From Collimonas antrihumi (GTDB lineage Bacteria; Pseudomonadota; Gammaproteobacteria; Burkholderiales; Burkholderiaceae_D): a DNA stretch of 64,000 bases. Shown here in pieces: positions 8,639-18,014 of this stretch. Position 1 is the stretch's first letter, and each line of letters starts with the position of its first letter. Position numbers and translations under genes: made by a program. The stretch is from assembly GCF_018304965.1 (NCBI RefSeq), contig NZ_JAGQED010000022.1:1-64000 (forward strand), written 5' to 3'. Under the pieces are notes generated by a model. It was given only the letters and a program-made list of their open reading frames with translations, had not been told where the DNA came from and did not search any database.

Positions 8639-8941
8639 ATGATTCTCGAATTAGCCGATATCCGCATCCAACCCGGTAAACAACAGGAATTTGATGCCGC
8701 CATTCAACGCGGAGTTGAACAAATCATCAGCAAAGCCAAAGGTTTTGCCGGTTTCAAGGTACACAAGGGCATTGAATCGCCGGAACGCTATGTGCTGACG
8801 ATTTCCTGGCAAACGCTGGAAAACCATACTGTGGACTTTCGCGAATCGCCGGCATTTGCCGAATGGCGTGCGATAGTCGGGCCATTTTTCGCAGTGGCGC
8901 CAGTCGTCGAGCATTTCACGCTGGTGACGGAATCAAACTGA
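8639..8941 (+). CDS. Antibiotic biosynthesis monooxygenase (ABM) domain protein
   Basis: A 100-residue protein of the dimeric alpha/beta-barrel ABM family. It starts MILELADIRIQPGKQQEFDA, the usual first strand and helix, and contains SPERYVLTISWQTLENHTVDFRES, the conserved second half with the F-R-x-S motif. Relatives are cofactor-free quinol monooxygenases or haem-degrading enzymes. ATG 8639 fits the family start; an ATG at 8627 and upstream codons are possible but lack better ribosome binding sites. Monocistronic. Substrate unknown. Confidence 0.78.
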   Translation: MILELADIRIQPGKQQEFDAAIQRGVEQIISKAKGFAGFKVHKGIESPERYVLTISWQTLENHTVDFRESPAFAEWRAIVGPFFAVAPVVEHFTLVTESN

Positions 8942-9081
8942 ATGAATGGCAGGAATTAATACCAGGAAGCGTGAACAGAAATGCACTGTGTGAGCAGCAG
9001 GGCAACCCGGTCTGACGGCCAATGCCGGCGGGATGCCCGACTGCTACGCAGTGATATGGATGAAATGCATGATACTGAAGC

Positions 9082-9145
9082 ACTACTTACAACTACTACT
9101 TACAACTACTACTTGCAACTACTACTTAAAACTACTGCTTACTGC
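9082..9145. repeat. Short tandem repeat, about 13-bp unit, five copies
   Basis: Five imperfect copies of a unit like ACTACTACTTACA run head to tail in the 3' region of the DUF3563 gene, outside any reading frame I trust. The unit contains the trinucleotide ACT repeated, pointing to slippage. Confidence 0.75.
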
Positions 9146-9185
9146 CGGCAATTAACTGCCGTAAAACCTGACGTTATACTTAAAC

Positions 9186-9431
9186 TTAGAAACCCTTGAT
9201 CCAAGCTGCAGTCTGGGCGCTTTCACGGTCCAGGCGTTGCATGCGATATTCCAGGTCGTACAAATCGACTGCTTCTGCCAGGTAAGCTTCTTTACGTGCT
9301 GCTTCCGAACGCTCATAAGCATTGCCGACGCGCTTGAAGAAAGCAGCGACACCGCTGAAAATGCCGGCAACTTGTACCGAAGAAGCTGGACGGGAAATGC
9401 TAGAACTGTTGCTGATTGTCATTGTAGACAT
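9186..9431 (-). CDS. DUF3563 family small protein
   Basis: An 81-residue protein. The C-terminal half AEAVDLYDLEYRMQRLDRES is the DUF3563 signature, a short helical family that is common in Burkholderiales and of unknown function. The N-terminal 25 residues are Ser/Thr rich. The ATG at 9431 has an AAGAGGAAA ribosome binding site; a longer upstream reading frame to 9506 has none. Transcribed alone, divergently from sbcB. Confidence 0.82.
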   Translation of the reverse strand: MSTMTISNSSSISRPASSVQVAGIFSGVAAFFKRVGNAYERSEAARKEAYLAEAVDLYDLEYRMQRLDRESAQTAAWIKGF

Positions 9432-9681
9432 GATAGTTTCCTCTTTCGTTTTGCGTTCACCGCAAGCCAATTGTTGCGTCGCACAATCAGAATAGCGTTT
9501 CCCCATTAATTATCCAATTTCGATTGCCAATAGCAGTTATCAGTTTGGTGAATTTAAGGGGCTAAAAGCCCTATTTCAGTGTTTCTTACGATTTGGCTTA
9601 AAGCGTTGTAAAACTGCTATACAGGCGTGGAAAGATGCCTGTAAACTGCTGCACCTCCCTCAAGCACGTTAGCCCTCATCA

Positions 9682-11124
9682 ATGTCAACGCATACCTTCC
9701 TCTGGCACGACTACGAAACTTTTGGCGTACAACCGCGACGCGACCGTCCGGCGCAATTTGCAGCAATCCGCACGGATGCCGAATTGAATGAAATCGGTGA
9801 ACCGATCATGCTGTATTGCCAACCGGCAAATGACTTCTTGCCTGATCCGCAGTCTTGCCTGATTACCGGCATCACGCCGCAGGTATGCCTGGAACGCGGC
9901 GTTGCCGAATACCAGTTCGCGGCACAGATTGAAAAAGCGTTTTCCGAGCCTGGCACCATAGGCGTCGGTTACAACACGATCCGGTTTGACGACGAGGTCA
10001 CGCGTTTCCTGTTCTGGCGCAACCTGATCGATCCTTATGCGCGCGAATGGCAAAACCAGTGCGGCCGCTGGGATATCCTGGATGTGGTGCGCACCGCATA
10101 CGCCTTACGCCCGGATGGTATCCAATGGCCGGTCAACGACGAGGGACGGCCGAGTTTTCGCCTGGAACACCTGACCGCCGCCAATGGCCTCAGCCACGAA
10201 GCCGCGCATGATGCGCTGTCCGATGTGCGGGCGACGATAGCCCTGGCGCGATTGATCCGGCAGCATCAACCGAAATTATTCGATTTCTGCCTCGCGCTAC
10301 ACAAGAAAGATCGCGCCGGCGCTGAAATCGGCTTGCCGACACCGCGCCCGTTCCTGCATATTTCCGGCATGTTCCCCGCCGAACGCGGCTGCCTCGCGGT
10401 CATGTGGCCGCTTGGTGTGCATCCCACCAACAAGAACGAAATACTGGCCTGGGATTTGGCGTTTGATCCCAGCGAACTATTTTCCATGGATGCGGATACC
10501 GTACGTACCCGGCTGTTCAGCAAAACCGACGCCTTGCCTGAGGGTGTAACGCGATTACCGTTGAAATCGGTGCATCTGAATAAATCGCCGATGGTGATCA
10601 ACAAATTGCAAACGCTGTCGGCCGACATGGCTGCGCGCTGGGGTATAGATATTCCGCTGGCGTTGCGCCATGCCGAGATTGCAGCCCGGGCGCCTGATCT
10701 CAGCGGCTTATGGCGCCAGGTGTTCCAGCGCCCGGAAGAAGCCGCTAACGATGTCGACGAAGACTTGTATGGCGGGTTCATCGGCAATAACGATCGCCGC
10801 AAATTGAATGAATTGCGCGCTCTGCCGCCGCAAAAGCTGGCGGCTGCCCTTGCTGCATCTTTCAGCTTTGACGATCAGCGCCTCGAAGAACTGGCGTTCC
10901 GCTACCGCGCCCGCAACTTCCCTGAAACCTTGACTGCGGAAGACCAGCAGCGCTGGGAAGAGCACCGCGCCGCCCGCCTGTTCGATGGCGAAGGCAAGGC
11001 ACGCACGGTGGATATGCTGTTTGAAGAGATCGATAATTTATCGGAATCCGCAGACGAACGGGGTGAAGAAATTCTCGGCGCCTTGTACGATTATGCAGAA
11101 ATGATCGCACCGGCACGCGATTAA
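9682..11124 (+). CDS. sbcB: Exodeoxyribonuclease I
   Basis: A 480-residue 3'-5' single-strand DNA exonuclease that acts in recombination and mismatch repair. It has the DEDDh catalytic layout: D10 and E12 in LWHDYETFG, an Asp in GYNTIRFDDE, and the His/Asp pair in SHEAAHDALSDVRAT at about residues 170-185. The SH3-like and helical C-terminal regions typical of E. coli ExoI follow, and length matches (475 in E. coli). Stands alone and converges on speG. Confidence 0.95.
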   Translation: MSTHTFLWHDYETFGVQPRRDRPAQFAAIRTDAELNEIGEPIMLYCQPANDFLPDPQSCLITGITPQVCLERGVAEYQFAAQIEKAFSEPGTIGVGYNTIRFDDEVTRFLFWRNLIDPYAREWQNQCGRWDILDVVRTAYALRPDGIQWPVNDEGRPSFRLEHLTAANGLSHEAAHDALSDVRATIALARLIRQHQPKLFDFCLALHKKDRAGAEIGLPTPRPFLHISGMFPAERGCLAVMWPLGVHPTNKNEILAWDLAFDPSELFSMDADTVRTRLFSKTDALPEGVTRLPLKSVHLNKSPMVINKLQTLSADMAARWGIDIPLALRHAEIAARAPDLSGLWRQVFQRPEEAANDVDEDLYGGFIGNNDRRKLNELRALPPQKLAAALAASFSFDDQRLEELAFRYRARNFPETLTAEDQQRWEEHRAARLFDGEGKARTVDMLFEEIDNLSESADERGEEILGALYDYAEMIAPARD

Positions 11125-11161
11125 CTTGCCTTTCGGAAACCTGTCGAGCCGGAAAAACATC

Positions 11162-11698
11162 TCAACGCGGTCGTTTAGCCAGATATTCAGGCTGGAACAT
11201 GCACATGCGAACCGCGTCGCGATACACGCCGTTGATGAAAAACTCGCTTTTCAGCTCGCTTTCCAGTTCAAATCCGCATTTTTGATAAATGTGGATCGCC
11301 TTTTGGTTTTCCTTATCGACGTACAGGTAGAGCTTGTATAAATTGAGCACGCAGAACGCGTATTCAATCGCCAGCCGGGTTGCGCGTTCGGCATAACCCT
11401 TGCCCTGCGCACCCGGCGCAACAATAATCTGGAATTCCGCGCGCCGATGAATGTGGGTGATCTCGACCAGCTCGACCAGCCCCACCATTTCGCCGTTGTC
11501 GCTTTCCAGGATAAAACGCCGTTCGCTTTGATCATGTACGTGCTGGTCGTACAGTTGCACCAGTTCGACGTACGCTTCGTACGGCTCTTCGAACCAATAG
11601 CGCATGATGTTGCTGTTGTTGTCGAGCTGATGCACAAAGTGCAAATCGTTACGTTCCAGGGGCCGCAGTTTCAGGCCCGGCTGCACCAGGGTAGTCAT
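11162..11698 (-). CDS. speG: Spermidine N1-acetyltransferase
   Basis: A 178-residue GNAT acetyltransferase. It follows E. coli SpeG closely from [20 protein letters not shown] through [23 protein letters not shown], the acetyl-CoA-binding loop [14 protein letters not shown] and [20 protein letters not shown] to [17 protein letters not shown]. SpeG acetylates spermidine and spermine with acetyl-CoA to relieve polyamine toxicity and forms a dodecamer. Length and start match the family. Single gene; it may connect functionally with the polyamine-type transporter at 43-47 kb, which is inference. Confidence 0.95.
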   Translation of the reverse strand: MTTLVQPGLKLRPLERNDLHFVHQLDNNSNIMRYWFEEPYEAYVELVQLYDQHVHDQSERRFILESDNGEMVGLVELVEITHIHRRAEFQIIVAPGAQGKGYAERATRLAIEYAFCVLNLYKLYLYVDKENQKAIHIYQKCGFELESELKSEFFINGVYRDAVRMCMFQPEYLAKRPR

Positions 11699-11724
11699 TT
11701 GATTTCTTTCGTACTTGTTGCAAA

Positions 11725-11754
11725 TTCCGTTGTTGAATTCCGTTGTTGAATTCT
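11725..11754. repeat. Two copies of a 13-bp tandem repeat
   Basis: The unit CGTTGTTGAATTC occurs twice in tandem in the short gap between speG and fadE, preceded by a partial copy. Non-coding. Confidence 0.6.
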
Positions 11755-11779
11755 ATGATTGTTGTGCTTAAGCCCCCCG

Positions 11780-14275
11780 CTAGCGCTGAGCCTGAGACTG
11801 CGCCTGCATGCGCTTCTGTACCGATTCCAGCAGGTTGAAATCCTGCGGGAAATCATCTACCTGAACACTGGTATCGCCGTAACGCGCATAGTCCTGCAAC
11901 ACCTGCTGCTCTTGCTCGGTGATGTCGCCGCTGGCTGCCGCGGCGGCTATCCAGTGCGGCATCTCGATCAGGCTTTGCGGCATGGACGCCAGCGAACCAG
12001 CCTGGAACGCCGGCTTGAGCCGCGCTTCGATTGCAACCACCTGCGGGATCAACTGAAAAGCCAGCTCGCCAAAGGCAAGCGGCGATTGCTCTGCACTTGG
12101 CATGTGCATGCCGGCGGTCAGCCGGTCGCGGCTGTCGCCGTTGGTTTGCATGATCCGGGCTACCGTACTGTCCAGTGCGTCAGATGGCAACTGGTAAGGC
12201 CGGCCGAAAGGAAAGGCGATCAAACGCAACAGGAATGCCACGATGCGATTCGGAAAATTATCCAGCACACTCAGGTAGGCTTCCTGCGCCTGATGCAAGG
12301 CATCTTGTATCGCCCAGTGCACGTAGGGCAAATCTTCCTGCGGCCGGCCGTCATCCTCGTAGCGCTTGAGTACACTGGATATCATGTACAGTTGCGACAG
12401 TATGTCACCCAGCCGTCCGGAGATGCGCTCGCGGAATTTCAATGCGCCGCCGAATATGAACATCGACATATCGCTCAGCAAGGCGAACGCTGCCGACATG
12501 CGGTTAACCGCGCGATAAAAATGCCGCAACTCTTGCGGCGCTGCCCGCGGCGCACCTGGCGAACTGCCGCTAGACAATCCGGCCAGCAACGTCCGTGAAA
12601 AATTGGCGAACACAAAACTGATGTGCCCGAAGAATGCCTGGTCGAATTCAACCAGGGCTTTGCCTTGATCCATCTCGCCGGCGGCACTCATTTCTTTCAG
12701 CACGTAAGGATGGCAACGAATCGCACCCTGGCCGAAAATGATCAGGCAACGCGTCAGGATATTTGCGCCTTCAACCGTAATCGCGATCGGCATCTGCTGA
12801 TAACTGCGCGCCAGGAAATTATTCGGCCCCATGCAAATACCCTTGCCACCCAACACATCCATGCCGGCATTGACCAGGACCCGGCCGCGCTCGGTCACGT
12901 GATATTTGGAGATTGCCGAAATCACCGAAGGTTTTTCTCCGGCATCCACCGCCAGCGCCGACAGTCTGCGCACCGCATCCATCAGATACAGGTTGCCACC
13001 CATGCGCGCCAGCATTTCGTGTATTCCTTCGAATTTGCCGATCGGAATACGGAATTGATGCCGCATCGCGACATAAGCACTGGTGCCACGTACCGCCAGC
13101 TTGGAAAAACCGACAGTCGAAGACGGCAACGAAATTGCGCGGCCGGCGGCCAGGCATTCCATCAACATGCGCCAGCCCTTGCCGATCTGTTCGCGGCCGC
13201 CAATCACCCAGTCGAGCGGGATGAAAACGTCTTTACCTGAGGTCGGACCGTTCTGGAACACCGCATTCAAAGGCCAGTGACGGCGCCCCGTCACCACTCC
13301 GGGATGATTGGCCGGGATCAGCGCGCAGGTAATACCCAGGTCTGTCATGCCATCGGTCGTCAGCAATTGATCCGGATCATGGACCCGGAACGCCAGCCCC
13401 AGCACCGTCGCTACCGGCGCCAACGTGATATAGCGCTTGTCCCAGGTGATCCTGAAACCCAGCATTTCCTGGCCGTCGTAGCTGCCTACGCACACCACGC
13501 CGATATCCGGGATCGCCGCCGCGTCGGAACCGGCGTAGGGACTGGTCAAGGCAAAACACGGGATTTCCTCGCCGGCGGCCAGCCGCGGCAGGAAATAATC
13601 CTTTTGTATTTCAGTGCCGTATTGCAACAGTAATTCAGCCGGCCCCAGCGAGTTCGGCACCATCACCGAAATCGCCGCAGCTGAACAATGCGACGACAAC
13701 TTCATGATCACTTGCGAATGCATGTAAGCAGAGAATTCCTTGCCGCCATATTGCTTGGGAATGATCATGCCAAGGAAGCCTTTCTCCTTGACGAACTGCC
13801 AGGCCTGCGGCGGCAGGTCTTGCCATACCTCGGTGCTGTCCCAGTCGCTGACAAGGCCGCACAACTGCTCGACTTCGTTATCGAAGAAAGCCTGCTCTTC
13901 CTCCGTCAGCTTCGGCGGCGCCAGTTGAAGCAGCTTGTCCCAGGCCGGTTTGCCGGAAAACAGTTCGGCGTCCCACCAGGTAGTGCCGGCCTCGATTGCA
14001 TCGCGCTCGGTCTGCGACATGCGCGGCAAGATGCGCTGGAATACTTTCAATATCGGACGGCTCAGCAGGCTGTACCGCAATGGTTTGACGGCCACGATCA
14101 GGGCCGGAATCACCAACAGCAGCAACAGTAGTATCGCTGCCAGCAGACCGATCCCGGCCAGCCAGAATCCGCCCCCGATCCAGAGCAGGATGGCAAGCAG
14201 CCAAAACCAGGCGCTGACGCGCAACTGCATTAATGCCATAGCGCCGATAAGCAGCGCTGCGATCCAATAGAACAT
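11780..14275 (-). CDS. fadE: Acyl-CoA dehydrogenase FadE
   Basis: An 831-residue membrane-associated acyl-CoA dehydrogenase of the long FadE type (814 in E. coli). It has two to three N-terminal hydrophobic segments (residues 1-75), then the FAD-dependent dehydrogenase core beginning near LTEEEQAFFDNEVEQLC and including CFALTSPYAGSDAAA, followed by the DUF1974 C-terminal domain. It catalyses the first oxidation step of fatty acid beta-oxidation. GGGAG lies 6 bases before ATG 14275; a TTG at 14287 overlaps this site and is rejected as the start. Monocistronic; a fatty-acid-responsive repressor site was not identified. Confidence 0.94.
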   Translation of the reverse strand: MFYWIAALLIGAMALMQLRVSAWFWLLAILLWIGGGFWLAGIGLLAAILLLLLLVIPALIVAVKPLRYSLLSRPILKVFQRILPRMSQTERDAIEAGTTWWDAELFSGKPAWDKLLQLAPPKLTEEEQAFFDNEVEQLCGLVSDWDSTEVWQDLPPQAWQFVKEKGFLGMIIPKQYGGKEFSAYMHSQVIMKLSSHCSAAAISVMVPNSLGPAELLLQYGTEIQKDYFLPRLAAGEEIPCFALTSPYAGSDAAAIPDIGVVCVGSYDGQEMLGFRITWDKRYITLAPVATVLGLAFRVHDPDQLLTTDGMTDLGITCALIPANHPGVVTGRRHWPLNAVFQNGPTSGKDVFIPLDWVIGGREQIGKGWRMLMECLAAGRAISLPSSTVGFSKLAVRGTSAYVAMRHQFRIPIGKFEGIHEMLARMGGNLYLMDAVRRLSALAVDAGEKPSVISAISKYHVTERGRVLVNAGMDVLGGKGICMGPNNFLARSYQQMPIAITVEGANILTRCLIIFGQGAIRCHPYVLKEMSAAGEMDQGKALVEFDQAFFGHISFVFANFSRTLLAGLSSGSSPGAPRAAPQELRHFYRAVNRMSAAFALLSDMSMFIFGGALKFRERISGRLGDILSQLYMISSVLKRYEDDGRPQEDLPYVHWAIQDALHQAQEAYLSVLDNFPNRIVAFLLRLIAFPFGRPYQLPSDALDSTVARIMQTNGDSRDRLTAGMHMPSAEQSPLAFGELAFQLIPQVVAIEARLKPAFQAGSLASMPQSLIEMPHWIAAAAASGDITEQEQQVLQDYARYGDTSVQVDDFPQDFNLLESVQKRMQAQSQAQR

Positions 14276-14841
14276 GTTGACTCCCAATTTGGCGGTTCAT
14301 CGCGCGCACATCCTGGTCATGCCGAGATAGGATTAAAGACTGAAAACCGAAGACTGAATAACGGCTATCGACGCAGGACAAAACGCAGGACAAGGCAGGA
14401 CCGAATGTAGAACGCCCCCCCCCCCCCGAAGGACTTCCCAACGGGCATCCCAGGCAAAAGCGTTGCCCGATAATATGACCCGGTAGTTCTTTCTTTAACC
14501 TTTGGTCACTTTTTATCTGACGAAAGTTCACAGAAAGCAAATTTAAATGTTATGCAACATTCATTCAGCATGCGAATTTGATAATCAAAAAAGGAATGTC
14601 ACATTCGTAACATGAAATTTTTTGTAAATCTTTGTATCGGTTTGTCAACCCTACTATAGAATCGCGCGTTACGATGTCTATATGTGCATTTGCAATCTTG
14701 CGCGACGCATGAAAAATCATAACAAAAAGTCAAGTCGCCAGGTTTAGCAAGCAACCCATCGTCATAAACTACCCGTAGCCAGCCCAAACAGCAGGCAACC
14801 ATCAACTCACTTTAGATAAGTTACAAGAGCACACGCCTTTC
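14276..14841. other. 566-bp intergenic region between fadE and the reductase gene
   Basis: This non-coding stretch separates two divergent genes. It holds an uninterrupted run of 13 C (14415-14427), then about 300 bp of A+T-rich DNA that includes a sigma-70-like promoter at 14632-14660 for the plus-strand gene. Nothing else recognisable was found; a small RNA cannot be excluded. Confidence 0.7.
14632..14660 (+). promoter_or_regulatory. Putative sigma-70 promoter
   Basis: TTGTAT (14632-14637), a 17-bp spacer and TATAGA (14655-14660). It would give a 5' leader of about 175 nt for the reductase gene at 14842. Match to consensus is only moderate. Confidence 0.4.
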
Positions 14842-15960
14842 ATGAATAATTTAATTTTGATGACCGGTGCGACCGGCTTTCTAGGTGGCGCCAATGCAGT
14901 CGAAGCAATTCATCGCGGTCTAGGTAAAAATCTATTGCTGTTGGCGCGGGCGGAAACTCCTGCTGCAGCGCACGCCAGGGTTGTCGAAAATTTGCAGTTG
15001 CTGGGCGCGAGTGCGGCTGACGTTGCACAAATCAGCGTCGATCAAATCCTTTGCTCCGACTTGTCGGAACTTGATAGCGTTAGCAACGATCCGCGCCTGG
15101 ATCGGGTATCGATAGTGATCCATTCAGCTGCGCTGGCTACTTTCTCGAATCATCCTTTGCTCGAAACAATCAATGTCGATGGCACCGTGGCGCTCGGCAA
15201 GCTGATGCATCAGCGGCCCGCCTTGAAGCGCTTCATGTACATCGGCACCGCCATGGCTTGCGGTGAAGGCGCCGGCATCAACGCCGTGGTAAAAGAACGG
15301 ATCGACCTGCCGCTCGGCGGCGAGCACCTGGTGGCATATACCCGCTCCAAGGCATTGGGCGAAAAGAAATTGCGCGACATGTATCCCGACCTGCCGGTGG
15401 TTTATGTCAGGCCGTCGATTATTGTCGGCCACACCAAGCTGGGTTGCGCACCGTCGCAAAGTATTTTCTGGGTCTTCATGGTTTGGCAATTGCTAGGCGC
15501 ACTGACCACCTCGCTCGATGAAAAAGTCGATGTGGTGCCGGTTGACTGGTGTGCCCAGGCCATCATCGACCTGGCCCAGAAAGATACGCTGACACACAAC
15601 GTATTCCATATCTCGGCCGGACTCGGCTCCAGCGTATCGTTCCGCGAAATCGACCTGGCGCTGGCCGCCGCTCGCGGCATCGAGCCGATCGGCCCTACTT
15701 ACAAGCAAATCACGCCGGATGCTATCGCCACCCTGCTGCCACGCATGCGTGAATGCGTACCGGAATGCAACGATCGGCTGCTGCTGCGCGCACTCAAGCT
15801 GTACGGTGCGTTTGCCGGCCTGAATTATGTATTTAGCAACGAAAACCTGCTTGCCGAAGGGATCCAGCCAGCGCCACGCTTCACCGACTACATTCCACTC
15901 TGCGTCGAATCGGCAAAACACATTCCGATTGCCGAACAGATGAAATGGGATTTCAAATAA
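14842..15960 (+). CDS. NAD(P)-dependent reductase, extended SDR (male-sterility/NAD_binding_4 type)
   Basis: A 372-residue extended short-chain dehydrogenase. The nucleotide-binding motif TGATGFLGG is at residues 8-16 and the catalytic Y166-x-x-x-K170 sits in YTRSK. Its layout, including HSAALATFSNHPLLETINVDGT, matches the thioester-reductase/fatty-acyl reductase-like family, but it lacks any carrier domain. Plausible substrates are acyl thioesters or steroid-like compounds; none is shown. It has a long A+T-rich upstream region and stands alone. Confidence 0.72.
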   Translation: MNNLILMTGATGFLGGANAVEAIHRGLGKNLLLLARAETPAAAHARVVENLQLLGASAADVAQISVDQILCSDLSELDSVSNDPRLDRVSIVIHSAALATFSNHPLLETINVDGTVALGKLMHQRPALKRFMYIGTAMACGEGAGINAVVKERIDLPLGGEHLVAYTRSKALGEKKLRDMYPDLPVVYVRPSIIVGHTKLGCAPSQSIFWVFMVWQLLGALTTSLDEKVDVVPVDWCAQAIIDLAQKDTLTHNVFHISAGLGSSVSFREIDLALAAARGIEPIGPTYKQITPDAIATLLPRMRECVPECNDRLLLRALKLYGAFAGLNYVFSNENLLAEGIQPAPRFTDYIPLCVESAKHIPIAEQMKWDFK

Positions 15961-16006
15961 ATCAAATAGTTTTCACAATATCTGACCGTAGTTTTGCACC
16001 AATGTG

Positions 16007-16034
16007 TTGCCCGCTGTGGCTATTCCGTTAGAAT
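16007..16034 (+). promoter_or_regulatory. Putative sigma-70 promoter of ypfJ
   Basis: TTGCCC (16007-16012), a 16-bp spacer and TAGAAT (16029-16034), about 30 bp before the ypfJ ATG, which has an AGGGGAAG ribosome binding site. Confidence 0.45.
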
Positions 16035-16065
16035 TGCTAACTAACAATTAACAGGGGAAGCAGCC

Positions 16066-16959
16066 ATGAAATGGGAAGGCAATCGGGAAAGTGACAACGT
16101 CGAAGACCGCCGCAGTGACGATGGCGGTGGCGGCGGTGGTGGTTTCGGCGGCGGCCGCTCCATCGGACTTGGTACTATCGCCATTGCGCTGGTGGCGTCC
16201 TATTTCTTCGGCATCAGCCCGACTACCATCATCAGCCTGCTAAGCGGCGGCCCGGTCAGCCAGCCGCAGACGCAATCGCAGCAAGCCCCCGGGCCCAGAC
16301 GCGCGGCACCGGCGGAAGACCGGCAGACCAAATTCGTGCGCACCGTGCTGGCCGATACCGAAGACGTCTGGACCCAGATCTTCCGCGCCAATGGCAAGAC
16401 GTATGCGCCGCCGACCCTGGTGCTGTTTTCCGGCGCCACCGGCACCGCATGCGGCACCGGCCAAACCGCTTCCGGCCCTTTTTACTGCCCCGGTGACCGC
16501 AAGGTATACATCGACCTCAGCTTTTATCAATTGATGCAGCAGCGCTTTCATGTATCCGGTGAATTTGCGCAAGCTTACGTGATCGCCCATGAAGTCGGCC
16601 ATCACGTGCAAAACATGATGGGCATCATGGACAAGGTCCACAGCGCCGAACGCCAGATGTCGAAAGCACAGGCGAACGCCATGTCGGTGCGGCTCGAACT
16701 GCAAGCCGATTGCCTGGCCGGAGTCTGGGCCTTCCACGCCAACCAGGCGCGCAGCATCCTGGAGCAAGGTGATGTCGAAGGCGCTTTGAACGCCGCTACG
16801 GCGATCGGCGACGATGCCTTGCAAAAACAGGAACAGGGTTATGTCGTGCCGGACTCGTTTACCCATGGCACTTCGGCGCAACGGGTACGCTGGTTCAAGC
16901 AGGGTGTCAGCAGCGGCGAAGTCAAATCCTGCAATACTTTTGAAGTAAAGACACTCTAA
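16066..16959 (+). CDS. ypfJ: Neutral zinc metallopeptidase YpfJ family
   Basis: A 297-residue protein of the YpfJ/KPN_02809 zinc metallopeptidase family. The N-terminus is charged then Gly-rich (residues 20-30), followed by one transmembrane helix (about 33-60), a Gln/Pro linker and the peptidase domain. The zinc-binding helix HEVGHH is at residues 175-180 and the downstream Glu ligand lies in LELQADCLAGVWA. The catalytic part should face the periplasm. Substrates are unknown in all species. Monocistronic, with the MAPEG gene 38 bp downstream. Confidence 0.88.
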   Translation: MKWEGNRESDNVEDRRSDDGGGGGGGFGGGRSIGLGTIAIALVASYFFGISPTTIISLLSGGPVSQPQTQSQQAPGPRRAAPAEDRQTKFVRTVLADTEDVWTQIFRANGKTYAPPTLVLFSGATGTACGTGQTASGPFYCPGDRKVYIDLSFYQLMQQRFHVSGEFAQAYVIAHEVGHHVQNMMGIMDKVHSAERQMSKAQANAMSVRLELQADCLAGVWAFHANQARSILEQGDVEGALNAATAIGDDALQKQEQGYVVPDSFTHGTSAQRVRWFKQGVSSGEVKSCNTFEVKTL

Positions 16960-16997
16960 CGGAGTGTCTCAGAATGTCTCATTAACCGGGAATACCT

Positions 16998-17381
16998 ATG
17001 ACAATCGCTTATTGGTGCGTACTGATAGCTGGATTGATGCCGGTATTTACGATCGTGATCGCCAAGCGTGGCCGCCCCGACTTTAACAACGCCGAACCGC
17101 GCGCCTGGCTGGAGAAACAATCGGGAATACGGCGTCGTGCCGACTATGCGCATCGTAATCATTTCGAGGCGTTCCCGTTTTTTGCCGCCGGTGTAATCAT
17201 TGCGCAGCAGGTACATGCGGCGCAAAATATATTGAATTTGCTGGCAGTGATCTTCATCATCGCCCGCATCGCCTATACCGTCTTGTACCTGAAAGATCTC
17301 CCTAGCCAGCGCTCGGCCGTGTGGGGCATTGCCTTCGCGGCCGCGATCGGCTTGTTCGTATTGGCGGGACTGACACATTAG
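16998..17381 (+). CDS. MAPEG family membrane protein
   Basis: A 127-residue protein with four predicted membrane helices. The motif NHFEAFPFFAAGVIIA and the preceding basic loop RADYAHRNHFE match the MAPEG superfamily (membrane-associated eicosanoid/glutathione metabolism), whose bacterial members are small inner-membrane proteins, some with glutathione transferase activity. No enzymatic function can be asserted for this one. Likely co-transcribed with the two small genes that follow. Confidence 0.8.
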   Translation: MTIAYWCVLIAGLMPVFTIVIAKRGRPDFNNAEPRAWLEKQSGIRRRADYAHRNHFEAFPFFAAGVIIAQQVHAAQNILNLLAVIFIIARIAYTVLYLKDLPSQRSAVWGIAFAAAIGLFVLAGLTH

Positions 17382-17413
17382 ACCAACCATTCACTAAACC
17401 AGATAGTTACAAC

Positions 17414-17701
17414 ATGCAGCACCAAGACACCATTCAACTACTGCGCGATGCCGTAAGCGCGTTGCACAATAACGGCAGCAGCGTGGCCGCCTTGTGCAAA
17501 ACCTGGCGTGCGCAGGCTGCGCTGCTCTCATCCCTGCCGCCCCGCTTTGCGGAAGTGGCGGAAAATTTTCTCGGACGACTGGAAGCCGGCAGCCTGTTCT
17601 CTGAAGAGAGCTGCTCGTTCAGTCAGCAGGATCTGCTGGACCATCTGCACGTCTGGCTGGATCAGGCACAGCTGGCGTTGAACCGCACAGCCAACACCTG
17701 A
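17414..17701 (+). CDS. Small hypothetical protein
   Basis: A 95-residue soluble, helical, mildly acidic protein starting MQHQDTIQLLRDAVSALHNN. I do not recognise a family. It lies 32 bp after the MAPEG gene and 26 bp before the S4-domain gene, all on the plus strand, so co-transcription is likely. A longer reading frame extends upstream into the MAPEG gene but ATG 17414 is the natural start. It contains two Cys and several Trp residues and no membrane segment. Confidence 0.65.
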   Translation: MQHQDTIQLLRDAVSALHNNGSSVAALCKTWRAQAALLSSLPPRFAEVAENFLGRLEAGSLFSEESCSFSQQDLLDHLHVWLDQAQLALNRTANT

Positions 17702-17727
17702 ACACTTATTTATCTCATCGGAATACT

Positions 17728-17958
17728 ATGCAACAACTGGAATTACGCCTCAACAGCGATTACGTCGAACTCAATCAACTGCTCAAGCTGACCGGCGTGT
17801 GCGACAGCGGCGGCGCCGGCAAGGCACTGGTTGCCAGCGGCGTGGTGGCGGTCGACGGCAAAATTGAACTACGCAAGACCTGCAAGATTCAAGCTGGTCA
17901 AAAAGTGACCATCGGCGACCTTCTTATCTACGTGCTGCCCCGGCGCAACGCCGGCTGA
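17728..17958 (+). CDS. S4-domain RNA-binding protein (YbcJ family)
   Basis: A 76-residue protein consisting of a single S4 RNA-binding domain: LNQLLKLTGVCDSGGAGKALVASGVVAVDGKIELRKTCKIQAGQKVTIGD. It matches the E. coli YbcJ group in size and layout. It probably binds structured RNA, with ribosomal or tRNA targets unknown. Confidence 0.85.
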   Translation: MQQLELRLNSDYVELNQLLKLTGVCDSGGAGKALVASGVVAVDGKIELRKTCKIQAGQKVTIGDLLIYVLPRRNAG

Positions 17959-18014
17959 TCGTTAGCTGGCGCCGGGCAGATACAAGAGATGGCCGTCACC
18001 GCTCTTTAGTTACT

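Noticed and set aside
9082-9145. Possible CRISPR-like array
   Set aside because: The 13-bp units are directly adjacent with no spacers, and no cas genes are present in the window.
11759-12598. A 279-codon plus-strand open frame opposite fadE
   Set aside because: Antisense to the conserved FadE C-terminal domain; composition is typical of a shadow frame in high G+C DNA.
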